Shown piece by piece: positions 25,803 through 34,730 of a DNA stretch of 64,000 nt. Every line of letters starts with the position of its first letter. The stretch's first letter is position 1. Under the pieces are notes generated by a model that worked only from the letters and a program-made list of their open reading frames with translations, did no database searches and had not been told where the DNA came from. The DNA lies in NCBI RefSeq assembly GCF_018617385.1, contig NZ_JACSKA010000002.1:1-64000 (forward strand), read 5' to 3'. Source of the stretch: Exiguobacterium sp018617385 (GTDB lineage Bacteria; Bacillota; Bacilli; Exiguobacteriales; Exiguobacteriaceae). The translations under genes and the position numbers were made by a program.

Positions 25803-25831
25803 AAGACAGCGTTTTCGAATGGGTCTATACT
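25803..25831 (+). promoter_or_regulatory. Predicted ald promoter
   Basis: AAGACA (25803-25808), 17-nt spacer and TATACT (25826-25831) form a sigma-A-like promoter with a weak -35. A weak -35 fits activation from the palindrome upstream. Confidence 0.6.
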
Positions 25832-25877
25832 AGGGGTGTGAACAATTTGTGTCAACGGAATGAAAGGGGAATGTTCC

Positions 25878-27008
25878 ATGAAAATCGGGGTATTGAAAGA
25901 GATTAAAAACAATGAAAATCGGGTGGCCTTAACACCGATGGGTGCATTTATGTTAACGGAGCTTGGTCATGATGTATTCGTCGAAACGAATGCCGGTCTC
26001 GGTAGCGGCTTCACGAATATGGAATATATTGATGCTGGTGCAACGATTCTTGAAACGGCGAAAGAAGTTTGGGAAGGCGTCGAACTCGCTCTCAAAGTAA
26101 AAGAACCACAACCGTCTGAATATCAATATTTCCGTCCTGACTTGACGCTCTTCACTTATCTACACCTTGCGGCGGAGCCGGAATTAACGAAAGCGCTCGT
26201 CGATTCAGGGATTACAGCGATCGCCTACGAGACGGTTGAAGTGGACCGCACGTTACCACTCCTCACACCGATGAGTGAAGTGGCAGGACGTATGGCTGCG
26301 CAAATCGGAGCCCAAATCCTCGAAAAACCACATGGTGGAAAAGGAATCTTAATGTCTGGTCTCCCAGGTGTTCCTCGTGCGAACGTCACGGTCATCGGAG
26401 GCGGTGTCGTCGGAACGAATGCAGCTCGAATCGCAATCGGTTTAGGGGCGAGCGTGACGTTGATGGACATTAGCCCGGCTCGTCTTCGTCAAATCGACGA
26501 CTTGTTCGGAAACACAATCAATACGTTGATCTCAAATAAATACAATATTGCGAAACAAGTGGCTGAGAGTGACCTTGTGATTGGTGCCGTGCTCATCCCA
26601 GGAGCAAAAGCACCGAAACTCGTCACGGAAGAAATGGTACAGCGCATGTCGCCTGGTTCGGTCATCGTCGACGTCGCCATCGACCAAGGTGGAATTTGTG
26701 AGACAATCGACCATATCACGACGCATGATGCGCCAACGTATGAGCGCTATGGCGTGCAACACTACGCTGTCGCTAACATGCCAGGTGCCGTGCCACGCAC
26801 ATCGACGATGGGTCTGACAAACGCGACGATGCCATACATCATCGAGTGTGCACAAAAAGGTGTATTCCCAGCACTTCTTGAAAACGAGGCGCTTCTCAAA
26901 GGCCTAAACGTCATCAACGGAACGGTCACGTATGAAGCGGTCGCGCGGGATTTGGAATATCCGTTCGTTCCTGCCCATGAGGCGGTCTCGAAACAAACAC
27001 AAGCTTAA
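25878..27008 (+). CDS. ald: Alanine dehydrogenase
   Basis: A 376-residue NAD-dependent enzyme that interconverts L-alanine and pyruvate plus ammonia. The N-terminus MKIGVLKEIKNNENRVALTP, the catalytic His region (YLHLAAEPELT) and the NAD-binding loop VIGGGVVGTNAAR are all present. Length is typical. The start follows AAAGGGGAA; an upstream in-frame start six codons earlier lacks a site. Context with adeR suggests alanine catabolism under specific activation. Confidence 0.96.
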   Translation: MKIGVLKEIKNNENRVALTPMGAFMLTELGHDVFVETNAGLGSGFTNMEYIDAGATILETAKEVWEGVELALKVKEPQPSEYQYFRPDLTLFTYLHLAAEPELTKALVDSGITAIAYETVEVDRTLPLLTPMSEVAGRMAAQIGAQILEKPHGGKGILMSGLPGVPRANVTVIGGGVVGTNAARIAIGLGASVTLMDISPARLRQIDDLFGNTINTLISNKYNIAKQVAESDLVIGAVLIPGAKAPKLVTEEMVQRMSPGSVIVDVAIDQGGICETIDHITTHDAPTYERYGVQHYAVANMPGAVPRTSTMGLTNATMPYIIECAQKGVFPALLENEALLKGLNVINGTVTYEAVARDLEYPFVPAHEAVSKQTQA

Positions 27009-27013
27009 TCCTT

Positions 27014-27049
27014 AAGACGATGAGATGCCCGTTCTCATCGTCTTTTCTC
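27014..27049 (+). terminator. Terminator of ald
   Basis: AAGACGATGAGA and TCTCATCGTCTT pair, followed by TTTCTC. Confidence 0.85.
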
Positions 27050-27055
27050 TATACC

Positions 27056-27093
27056 AAAAAGAAGGAATCGAACGCCATCGTCCGATTCCTTCA
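27056..27093 (-). terminator. Terminator of murB
   Basis: On the minus strand GAAGGAATCG and CGATTCCTTC pair, followed by T5. Confidence 0.85.
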
Positions 27094-27103
27094 TTATTAT
27101 GCG

Positions 27104-28024
27104 TTATGCGTTCTCAACGGCGATATCTTCCCCGATGATTTTCACTTCCGGCTCTAATTCCACTTCGAATTTCTCTTTAACGGTCGCCTGGACGTGACGG
27201 ATGAGTGAAATGTACTCAGTCGCCGTCGCCTCATCGATATTGACGATGAAGCCCGCATGCTTGAGCGAGACTTCCGCCCCTCCGATGCGTTTCCCTTGCA
27301 GACCAGAGTCTTGAATCAACTTGCCGGCAAAATAGCCAGGCGGACGTTTGAACACACTTCCACATGAAGGATATTCAAGCGGTTGTTTCGATTCCCGTTT
27401 ATACGTCAAGTCGTCCATGACTTCTTTGATCAATTCATAGTTTTTCGGTTCTAGTTCGAACGTCGCCTCGAGTACGATCAAGCCTTCTTTCGAGACACGG
27501 CTCGTTCGGTAGTCAAGGTCGAGTTCATCTTTAGATAAATGAAGTACTTGACCATCCTGCGTCAACACCGTCGCAGATGTGATGACATCTTTCGTCTCTC
27601 CGCCGTATGCACCTGCGTTCATGTAGACGGCACCACCGACCGTCCCAGGGATCCCACATGCGAACTCGAGGCCGGATAACCCCTCTGCTAATGCTTGACG
27701 TGAGACGTCGATAATCGCCGCTCCTGCCTGCGCAATCATTTGATTCCCTTCTCGACGAATCGAGTCGAGTTCATTCAAGTTCAAAACGATTCCACGGATG
27801 CCACCATCGCGGACGATCAAGTTTGAACCGAAGCCAAGAATCATAAACGGCATCGCTTCTTGATGGGCAAGTTGTAAGACGGCCTGTACTTCTTCGTACG
27901 TGTGTGGAGCCACGAAGTAATCTGCCTTACCGCCTAGTTTTGTATACGTGTGTGCCGACAACGGCTCGTCTTGAAGGACGCGCTCGGCCGGAATGATCAT
28001 CTGGAGTTGCTGTAAAAAGCTCAT
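27104..28024 (-). CDS. murB: UDP-N-acetylenolpyruvoylglucosamine reductase
   Basis: A 306-residue FAD enzyme of cell-wall precursor synthesis that reduces UDP-GlcNAc-enolpyruvate to UDP-MurNAc with NADPH. It has the FAD-binding TYTKLGGKADYFVAP and GFGSNLIVRDGG motifs and the catalytic SCGSVFKRPPG block, and ends in the usual Glu-containing tail. I prefer the ATG at 28024; the TTG at 28036 overlaps the ribosome binding site AAAGGA. It is a single gene with its own terminator. Confidence 0.94.
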   Translation of the reverse strand: MSFLQQLQMIIPAERVLQDEPLSAHTYTKLGGKADYFVAPHTYEEVQAVLQLAHQEAMPFMILGFGSNLIVRDGGIRGIVLNLNELDSIRREGNQMIAQAGAAIIDVSRQALAEGLSGLEFACGIPGTVGGAVYMNAGAYGGETKDVITSATVLTQDGQVLHLSKDELDLDYRTSRVSKEGLIVLEATFELEPKNYELIKEVMDDLTYKRESKQPLEYPSCGSVFKRPPGYFAGKLIQDSGLQGKRIGGAEVSLKHAGFIVNIDEATATEYISLIRHVQATVKEKFEVELEPEVKIIGEDIAVENA

Positions 28025-28179
28025 GCGTTCACTCAATCCTTTATGTTCTATTTAATCAGTGTCTCGGTCCCACCTCATTCGTTCCGAGCACGTCACTGAA
28101 TGGTTTCAGTACGAATCACAGTATACAAATGATTATTGGACGTGACAAGCAACGTTTTTCTTACAAATTCATGATTAGT

Positions 28180-28830
28180 TTATAGCAATAGCGATGTCGC
28201 AATGGCAACGATGATAGGAATTGTAAAGTTATCCCAATCTCGATATGAAATCGCTTCAGTTAGCGTAGCGATGATGGAAATGATAAACCCATATGTTACC
28301 ACTTGCCAAAGGACGACATCATTCCACAAAAACAATAAAAATAAGACGGCATACGAGCTTAGGAACATGGCGATGCTTCCTTGGAAAGAACGCTTTTGGC
28401 CATATAAATCATAGACGACCGTCCCATATTTACGCCCGATGAGTGCAGCCATCCCGTCCCCCCAGGCGAGGACGAGTGCTCCGGCTAAAAATGCGATCGG
28501 CTCGGACTCGAAGAAGAAGTATAAAATAATGAGCAATGCAATCGGATAGTATACGGTCCCGAATGATTTCCGTTCCGTTTGATGCACTGGTGACGGGCTT
28601 TTATATAATAGGACCGCATTCGCAAATGTGAAGAAGATGAGCGGGACTGCCGCGACGTACCATGAATCCATTAACCAAACTGCTAATAACGACCAATGTC
28701 CGACTGCGATATGTACACTTTTTCGAATCGTTTCATCCGTCCATCCCAGACGTTTCCCGACTTGCTCAAGACCTACGAGAAACACGAGGACGACTACAAT
28801 GGAAAGAATCGAACTAATCCATTCATTCAT
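28180..28830 (-). CDS. CTP-dependent diacylglycerol/polyprenol kinase family protein
   Basis: A 216-residue membrane protein with about six helices and motifs of the dolichol/phytol kinase (SEC59/VTE5) family: RKSVHIAVGHW, RKSFGTVYYPIALL, LAWGDGMAALIGRKYG and KSFQGSIAMF. Relatives phosphorylate lipid alcohols using CTP. The lipid substrate here is unknown. AAGGTGG precedes the ATG. Confidence 0.8.
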   Translation of the reverse strand: MNEWISSILSIVVVLVFLVGLEQVGKRLGWTDETIRKSVHIAVGHWSLLAVWLMDSWYVAAVPLIFFTFANAVLLYKSPSPVHQTERKSFGTVYYPIALLIILYFFFESEPIAFLAGALVLAWGDGMAALIGRKYGTVVYDLYGQKRSFQGSIAMFLSSYAVLFLLFLWNDVVLWQVVTYGFIISIIATLTEAISYRDWDNFTIPIIVAIATSLLL

Positions 28831-28981
28831 TGCTTGACCACCTTCATCTATAGAGTGTGTATGATACCGTCATTATACCTTAATCAGTGCCCATCCTAGC
28901 TTACTTTTCAAACATTTGGTAGAATGAGGTCAAATGACTGTATAGCCAACGTACGCTGTTGGCGATAGAAAGGGTGGCCGT

Positions 28982-29605
28982 ATGCGCGACGCAACTTCAA
29001 TTCAAACTTTGGCAGATTGCCTTCATTTTATGCAGGTCGGAGAAATCGAGCGAGCCATCGCCCTCTTCCCTGAAGACGTGCGTGAACATTTCCCAAAAGA
29101 GCTTCGAAAAATCCACTTGTTTCATATTGAAAAGAACGGCTTATCGATTAATCAAATCGTCGCCCTCGCGAATGCATTGACCGGCGAGCATCTCTCCGCG
29201 ACGACGATTCAAAACTGGACGAAGCGTGAAGTCCGTAAAATCATCGGTGTCCCACGAATCGGTAAAAAGTATTCCTTGCATCAAGCGGCGATCATTTATC
29301 TCCTTGATGACTTGAAACACCTTTTTTCCCTCGAAGAGACGAGTTCCTTGTTGGCGCTCATTTTCAACAACCCTGACCGGGACGAAGACGACTTCATCAA
29401 ACCGATTGATTTTTATCGACTGTACGCGGAGTATGCGAAGTCAACGAGCCCGATTGACCTCCTCGATACACGGGCGAAGCGTTCGCTCGAAAAGATGAAC
29501 TATGAACATCCAAATATCATTCATGTCTTGAAGCTTTGTCTATACGCACATCGGGTGACGACACTTGAACTCGAGGCCAAGCACTACTTGAACCGTTTCA
29601 TTTGA
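28982..29605 (+). CDS. DUF1836 protein with MerR-like helix-turn-helix
   Basis: A 207-residue soluble protein whose central part (about 65-110: SATTIQNWTKREV, YSLHQAAIIYLLDDLK) looks like a MerR-type winged helix, as expected for DUF1836. A regulatory role is likely but the target is unknown. A GCCAAC/GTTGGC inverted repeat (28945-28963) lies just upstream of the ribosome binding site and could be an operator or a hairpin. Confidence 0.75.
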   Translation: MRDATSIQTLADCLHFMQVGEIERAIALFPEDVREHFPKELRKIHLFHIEKNGLSINQIVALANALTGEHLSATTIQNWTKREVRKIIGVPRIGKKYSLHQAAIIYLLDDLKHLFSLEETSSLLALIFNNPDRDEDDFIKPIDFYRLYAEYAKSTSPIDLLDTRAKRSLEKMNYEHPNIIHVLKLCLYAHRVTTLELEAKHYLNRFI

Positions 29606-29620
29606 TGAGACGGTTTTTTC
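29591..29620 (+). terminator. Terminator overlapping the DUF1836 stop
   Basis: AACCGTTTCAT and ATGAGACGGTT pair, followed by TTTT. The stop codon is in the loop. Confidence 0.8.
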
Positions 29621-29624
29621 GCAC

Positions 29625-29653
29625 CAAAAAACACCGGTCGGTTGACCGGTGCT
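29625..29653 (-). terminator. Terminator of the following minus-strand gene
   Basis: CACCGGTC and GACCGGTG pair around AACC, followed by six T on the minus strand. Confidence 0.88.
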
Positions 29654-29661
29654 CGTCATCG

Positions 29662-30144
29662 TTATGAGACAGATGCTGCGAGTGGCATCCGCGATTTGAC
29701 CGTTAACGTCTTTAAGACGGAAAGGAGTTCGAACATCGATAACTGATCGGCTTCTTTCGTTAAGCAGAACGTATCGTCCTCTTGTTTCCGTAGTTCCGCG
29801 ACAAGTTTACCCGCTTTGTCGCGAACGCTGAACTTGTGACGTTCCACATCGTATTGAATCGTGAAGAGTCCGCGTTCATAGACGTTGTACTCACACTTTT
29901 TCCCGAATAACGAGAACTTGTCTTTCAATTGACCAATCGCCTGTCCATCATGGTTCATTACGACCCATTTTTGGCAGTTCGGGATGTATTTCCCGTGAGC
30001 GATCTGTCGTCCAGACAAATTGTGCACTTGGACACTGCCTTCCGCGTCGCGGTGAACAGATCCGATCGCATCATTTGTCTCGTCATAAATGGTCGCCTCA
30101 CCTTGTGTAAAGACGCAACCTTTTACATAAATTAATTTGCGCAC
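29662..30144 (-). CDS. Hypothetical protein, possible tubby-like beta-barrel
   Basis: A 160-residue soluble protein rich in short beta-strands (IYVKGCVFTQGEATIYDE, YNVYERGLFTIQYDVERHKFSV). The alternation of strand repeats recalls LURP-one/tubby C-terminal-like barrels, but I cannot assign it firmly. It sits alone between terminators. The ribosome binding site is AGGAGGAAAAAG. Confidence 0.6.
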   Translation of the reverse strand: MRKLIYVKGCVFTQGEATIYDETNDAIGSVHRDAEGSVQVHNLSGRQIAHGKYIPNCQKWVVMNHDGQAIGQLKDKFSLFGKKCEYNVYERGLFTIQYDVERHKFSVRDKAGKLVAELRKQEDDTFCLTKEADQLSMFELLSVLKTLTVKSRMPLAASVS

Positions 30145-30361
30145 CGCTTTTTCCTCCTAGCACGTTCCAACCGTGATTGTTTGTATGTGTACGGTCGGGT
30201 ATTACTGAAAACCCCAATCGTTTCTCTGTGTAGTTTTTATCTCGTTTCAACTACTACATATTTCATATGACGAAGATGATTATTGCATCGTTTAAAGAAA
30301 AAGACAACCCTTTTTTTTCGACATCATTTGGATTCTGTCGAACTTGTGAACAAGCCTATTC

Positions 30362-30856
30362 TCATCGCTTATATCCCGCCTCTTTTAAGAGTTCTTCAAG
30401 CTCCATTCTTGCAATCAGACGAACTTGATTTGGCGCCGCCAATTCGTATGCGCTGTCCGTGAAATTCGAGTTCGTCACGACCCAGCCTTCGTGTGCTTGA
30501 TAATAGGGCACGGCCGCTGCAATTTGTTGAACCGCTTCGAGCCCGACCGTCTTTTCATAACGCTTTGCTTGAACGGCAATCGACCATCCATCCGGTGTCT
30601 CCAGTAACAAGTCTGCTCCAAAGTCACGCGATGCCGGAGTCACCGTGACCGTATATCCAAGCGCGGTGAACACTTCCTCTAAAAATAGTTCAAACTCCCG
30701 ACCATCCATCCGATCAATGCGGTCGATGGTCGACAGCCTTACTTTCCATATAAACCACGCAATTCCAAGCAAGAGAAGCAGGACGCTGCTCCAAAGCGGT
30801 GCCTCGAACCACCACAAACATATGGCACCGATAATCCCAATGAGTAATCCAATCAT
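30362..30856 (-). CDS. Membrane-anchored Mrr-like restriction endonuclease domain protein
   Basis: A 164-residue protein with two N-terminal membrane helices (about 3-40) and a cytoplasmic Mrr_cat nuclease domain. The catalytic pattern is present: FELFLEEVFTALGY, then D in SRDFGADLLLE, then QAKRY. Such proteins may cleave modified or foreign DNA, but membrane anchoring leaves the role open. I chose the ATG at 30856, 9 nt after AAAGGA; 30862 is an alternative. There are no methylase or other restriction genes nearby. Confidence 0.75.
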   Translation of the reverse strand: MIGLLIGIIGAICLWWFEAPLWSSVLLLLLGIAWFIWKVRLSTIDRIDRMDGREFELFLEEVFTALGYTVTVTPASRDFGADLLLETPDGWSIAVQAKRYEKTVGLEAVQQIAAAVPYYQAHEGWVVTNSNFTDSAYELAAPNQVRLIARMELEELLKEAGYKR

Positions 30857-30982
30857 CTCCATCTTTCCTTTCCAAGTCCTCTCCCTCACTTTACCGTTTC
30901 GAGGGCAGGAAATGAAAGGGGGATCTGTCGAATGATATAGAAGATGTGCTCGTCTGACACCACGAAGGAGGGATGACTGTTC

Positions 30983-33157
30983 ATGGAGAATCATGCCAAT
31001 CTCCAAAGTGAGTTACTTCATGCATTACCTTACGGAGTTGCGTTAATACAGAAAGATGGAACAATCGTTCAGGCAAACCGTCCGTTTCTTGAGCAGTTTC
31101 CCGAGAATCTACAGAGACGTTCGAACCTTTTCCATATGGTCAATCAGTCACCCATTACGATGGAATTATCTCGTCGGATGGAACAAGGACTACCTTGGAT
31201 GTATGAACTGCCAACGATGCGAGTACACGCTATCCCGTGGGAAAATCAATATATTCTTTCCATCGAGCCGCTGCCACATGACACACGCGTGACGATTCAA
31301 CACAACGCGTTTGAGGCGATGATGCACACCGAACTCGACATGGCGATGATCATGACGGATGCGAATCTGCTGATCACTCGTTTTAATCAGGGAGCCACGG
31401 AACTGTTTGGCTATGCCCCCCATGAAGTGCTCTACGAAATGACACCGTTCGCTTTATTTGAATCGAGAGAGTTAAGTGAAAAGCGCTCTGCTTATCAAGA
31501 TGAGACGGAACGATTGCTATCGTTTGAACAAATGTTGCGCCTCGCACTCGACAAAGGTGACCGGGAATGGAAGTTTCAATGTAAAGACCGGACACATTTC
31601 ATCGGCAAACTATTCATGCATCCCGTATACGAGCAAGAACAACTCATCGGCTTCTTTTTCTTCGTATTTGATGTAAGTTCTGAGATTGAGCTGAAACGCG
31701 AGCTCCGCTATAAGGAACAACGGTATCGCATGTTTGCCGAATCGGTCATCGAAGCCGTCCTATTCCATGAAGACGGAATGATTCTCGATGCGAACAAGGC
31801 GGCGGAGTCCATCTTTAAAATTCCCGCAGAACAGATGGTAGGACGCCAGACCGTCGAGTTTATCGCGGAAGGATACCGGGCCGATGTGTTACGCCGCATT
31901 CGTAATCACATTCAAACGCCTTACGAAGTGATTGGTCGACGGGAAGATGGAACGTTCTTAGAACTAGAGGTATATCCAAAAGAAGTGACGTATCAAGGGC
32001 AAACGTTACGGGTCGCAGTCATGCGGGACATCAGCGACCGTAAAAAAATAGAGCGTATGCTTGAACGCGAAAAAAATGCGATTGCCCGTCAGCGTGACAT
32101 CATCCAGTCAATCTTACAAGCATCGAATGAAGCGTTCGTCTTGACCGAATCAAACGGGAGTGTCTTGTTCATGAACGTCCATGCAAGGCGACTCATGGAC
32201 TTACCGGGCATCGCTCCAAACAAAATTCAGGAGCGTATCCCGCTCCTCTCCACGTTCCGTCCTCGTGACAGGAGCGAGATGCTACGAAAGATGGATCAAC
32301 TTCTCGACGGGACGGCGCGTGAAGTATCAATGCGATTCTCCATCCCACAGCCGAATGACCGAGATGAAGAGTACTATGAGATGTACGGGACGACAATGGA
32401 TACGAAACGACAGATCGGTATGGATAGCGGATTCTTGTTTGTGTTCCGTAACCGAACTGAAGAAGAGCGTATGGACCAGATTAAGAATGAACTGGTGAGC
32501 ACGGTCTCACATGAACTAAGAACTCCTCTTTCCTCATTATCGGGATATATCGAATTGATGCTCGCTCGAGATTTGACGCCTGAAAAACGAGAGCGCTTCT
32601 TGAAGACGATGTCCCGGGAAGCGAAACGATTGACAGCCCTACTTAACGACTTTTTGGACATCCAACGCATGGAAGATGGTCACCAAGAATATAAACAAGA
32701 TCATTTCGCTTTGAATGAACTTGTGTTGGAAGTGATTGAACGCTTCCGAGAAACAAGTGATCATACCATTCATTTCGATAATGCGGATGATGACCTACCT
32801 CTCGTTGCCGACCGAGATCGCATCGAGCAAGTTCTCGTCAATTTGATTTCAAATGCGATCAAGTATTCTCCGAATGGACAGGAGATCGAAGTGCGGGTCC
32901 GACAAGACCACGATCAGGCTCACGTATCCATTCGTGATTTTGGAATCGGGATTCCCGAGCACGCCTTTGAAAAGTTGTTTACGAAGTTTTATCGGGTCGA
33001 CAATTCGGATACACGTAAAATTGGCGGGACCGGTCTCGGGTTGTCGATTTGTAAAGAAATTATCGAATCACATGGTGGGAGCATCGAAGTGGAATCGACA
33101 GTCGGGAAAGGGTCGACTTTTACATTCACATTAGACTTAGCGGAGGGAACGTCATGA
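30983..33157 (+). CDS. Cytoplasmic multi-PAS sensor histidine kinase
   Basis: A 724-residue kinase without membrane helices. About four PAS-like domains fill residues 1-480 (for example ALIQKDGTIVQANRPF, MTDANLLITRFNQGATELFGY, FHEDGMILDANKAAESIF). A HisKA domain follows with the phospho-acceptor His in VSHELRTPLSS, then an HATPase domain (NLISNAIKYSPNG, DFGIGIP, GGTGLGLSI). No response regulator is adjacent, so the partner is unknown. It overlaps the next gene by ATGA, coupling it to an SDR-type enzyme. Confidence 0.9.
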   Translation: MENHANLQSELLHALPYGVALIQKDGTIVQANRPFLEQFPENLQRRSNLFHMVNQSPITMELSRRMEQGLPWMYELPTMRVHAIPWENQYILSIEPLPHDTRVTIQHNAFEAMMHTELDMAMIMTDANLLITRFNQGATELFGYAPHEVLYEMTPFALFESRELSEKRSAYQDETERLLSFEQMLRLALDKGDREWKFQCKDRTHFIGKLFMHPVYEQEQLIGFFFFVFDVSSEIELKRELRYKEQRYRMFAESVIEAVLFHEDGMILDANKAAESIFKIPAEQMVGRQTVEFIAEGYRADVLRRIRNHIQTPYEVIGRREDGTFLELEVYPKEVTYQGQTLRVAVMRDISDRKKIERMLEREKNAIARQRDIIQSILQASNEAFVLTESNGSVLFMNVHARRLMDLPGIAPNKIQERIPLLSTFRPRDRSEMLRKMDQLLDGTAREVSMRFSIPQPNDRDEEYYEMYGTTMDTKRQIGMDSGFLFVFRNRTEEERMDQIKNELVSTVSHELRTPLSSLSGYIELMLARDLTPEKRERFLKTMSREAKRLTALLNDFLDIQRMEDGHQEYKQDHFALNELVLEVIERFRETSDHTIHFDNADDDLPLVADRDRIEQVLVNLISNAIKYSPNGQEIEVRVRQDHDQAHVSIRDFGIGIPEHAFEKLFTKFYRVDNSDTRKIGGTGLGLSICKEIIESHGGSIEVESTVGKGSTFTFTLDLAEGTS

Positions 33158-34224
33158 ACAATTATGCCTTTACCGGATTCCCTGGTTTTTTAGCAGGAAA
33201 ATTAATTGAACACCTCGCTTCGTTACCGCATCAAATCGGAGTCATCTATGCCTTGCATCTTCCGAATCAACAACGTGATGCAGAAGAGCTACGAGATACG
33301 CTACTGTCAACGACGTCGCTTGCGCCACATCAGCTCGTCCTTGTCGAAGCAGACATCACGTTACCCGAAGTGATTCTCGACCCAATCATGCGGTCTGTCA
33401 TTGAACGAGATGTCCATTACGTCTTCCACCTCGCTGCCGCATATGACTTGAGTATTCCGTATGACGTCGGCTATCGCGTCAACATCCTCGGGACCAAGCA
33501 TGTGACCGCGTTCGCCAAACGCTCGAAACAATTGAAGCGTTATGTGTACTTTAGTACCGCCTATATCGCCGGACGTCGTCGTGGAACGGTCTATGAAAAT
33601 GAATTATGGCATCGAGTCCAGTTCAAAAATCATTATGAAGCGACTAAATATGAAGCAGAGGCACTCGTTTCGCGAGAAATGGGAGGTATGCCCATCACCA
33701 TCATTCGTCCTGGCATCGTAATCGGACATAGTCGCACGGGCGAAACGAAAAAGTTCGACGGTGTCTATTTCGTCTTACAATTGATGACAAAACTCCAACA
33801 GATGCGCCCACTCCCTTACATCGGGCGGGCGAACGTTGAGGTAAACCTCGTTCCGTACGATTATGTAGTAGAAGCGACCGCTTTCCTAGCGCATTCTCCA
33901 AACGGTCTGAAGCGGACGTTCCATTTGACGGATCCGTTCCCACACGGCGCACGCGAGGTGTATCGTATGTTGCATGAGACGATGTTTCAGCGCTCTCCTT
34001 GCGGGACCGTTCCTCATGCCGTTGCCGACGCGGCATTCACTGCTTGGAATGGTGCCAAACGGCTCGAGGTTCCTCACGAACTATTGGAGTACTTTAAACA
34101 TCCCGTTCACTTTGACACGACACAAACGATACGGGCGCTCGACGGAACGGGCATCGTTTGTCCGGACCTCCAGGATTACCTCCCAGAGATTGTCCATTAT
34201 TTCATGGCACACAAAAAGCCCTGA
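33154..34224 (+). CDS. Extended SDR / NAD-binding_4 family protein
   Basis: A 356-residue Rossmann-fold protein with TGFPGFLAGK as nucleotide-binding loop, FHLAAAYDLS, and the catalytic Tyr-Lys in HYEATKYEAE. It resembles the male-sterility/fatty acyl-CoA reductase-like branch of extended short-chain dehydrogenases; the substrate is unknown. Its start overlaps the stop of the PAS histidine kinase (ATGA), an unusual pairing. A 9-bp hairpin (AGCCCTGA/TCAGGGCT) follows but lacks a clear T-run. Confidence 0.8.
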   Translation: MNNYAFTGFPGFLAGKLIEHLASLPHQIGVIYALHLPNQQRDAEELRDTLLSTTSLAPHQLVLVEADITLPEVILDPIMRSVIERDVHYVFHLAAAYDLSIPYDVGYRVNILGTKHVTAFAKRSKQLKRYVYFSTAYIAGRRRGTVYENELWHRVQFKNHYEATKYEAEALVSREMGGMPITIIRPGIVIGHSRTGETKKFDGVYFVLQLMTKLQQMRPLPYIGRANVEVNLVPYDYVVEATAFLAHSPNGLKRTFHLTDPFPHGAREVYRMLHETMFQRSPCGTVPHAVADAAFTAWNGAKRLEVPHELLEYFKHPVHFDTTQTIRALDGTGIVCPDLQDYLPEIVHYFMAHKKP

Positions 34225-34293
34225 TTCGTCAGGGCTTCAACTATGATCGGAACCAAAAGAACACGTGTACGCTGTGATCGAACGTACACGTGT

Positions 34294-34578
34294 TTACATC
34301 TCATCCACATCGTTACGAGACACCGCTTGATCGTGAAGCAGACGTTCGAGGACGAGGATATAGACCAACGCCACGAGAAGCCCTACGATACCTGGGAGAA
34401 CCGCAACGATGTCATCCTCCAAATACGCAGTCGGAATCAAGTAAACCAATAGCGACTTCACACCAGACATCAACATCAACGAGGAGAGTAACACAAGCGT
34501 TACCGCTCGTTTCGACACGTCCCCGAAGAAGGGGCGTCCTGTCTTCTCCCCTTTTGTCATACCAAGCCAAGATAACAA
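34294..34578 (-). CDS. Small membrane protein, unknown function
   Basis: A 94-residue protein with two hydrophobic helices. A TATAAT box (34614-34619) would start transcription only a few bases before the ATG at 34599. A TTG at 34578, eight bases after AGGAGG, is therefore my preferred start; 34599 remains possible. No family is recognised. Confidence 0.55.
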   Translation of the reverse strand: MLSWLGMTKGEKTGRPFFGDVSKRAVTLVLLSSLMLMSGVKSLLVYLIPTAYLEDDIVAVLPGIVGLLVALVYILVLERLLHDQAVSRNDVDEM

Positions 34579-34682
34579 GTCAAAAGCCTCCTCAATCATT
34601 CCTTTCCCAACCCATTATATACCAATCGTTGCATGTGATGAAGGCCATCAAAAATTCATGTCGCCTCCTGACCACGTTCACT

Positions 34683-34722
34683 TAAAAAGGCTGCAGTCCC
34701 TCTATGAGGAATGCAGCCCAAA
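34683..34722 (-). terminator. Terminator of ktrB
   Basis: GGCTGCA and TGCAGCC pair on the minus strand, followed by TTTTT. Confidence 0.8.
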
Positions 34723-34730
34723 ACACACGT

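Noticed and set aside
25803..25831. Leader peptide or riboswitch in front of ald
   Set aside because: The region from the predicted start to the ald ATG is about 40 nt and has no stable stem or short ORF with a ribosome binding site.
30300..30350. Hairpin CGACA/TGTCG near a T8 run as a terminator
   Set aside because: The T-run precedes the stem on the plus strand and becomes an A-run after it on the minus strand, so it does not have terminator order.
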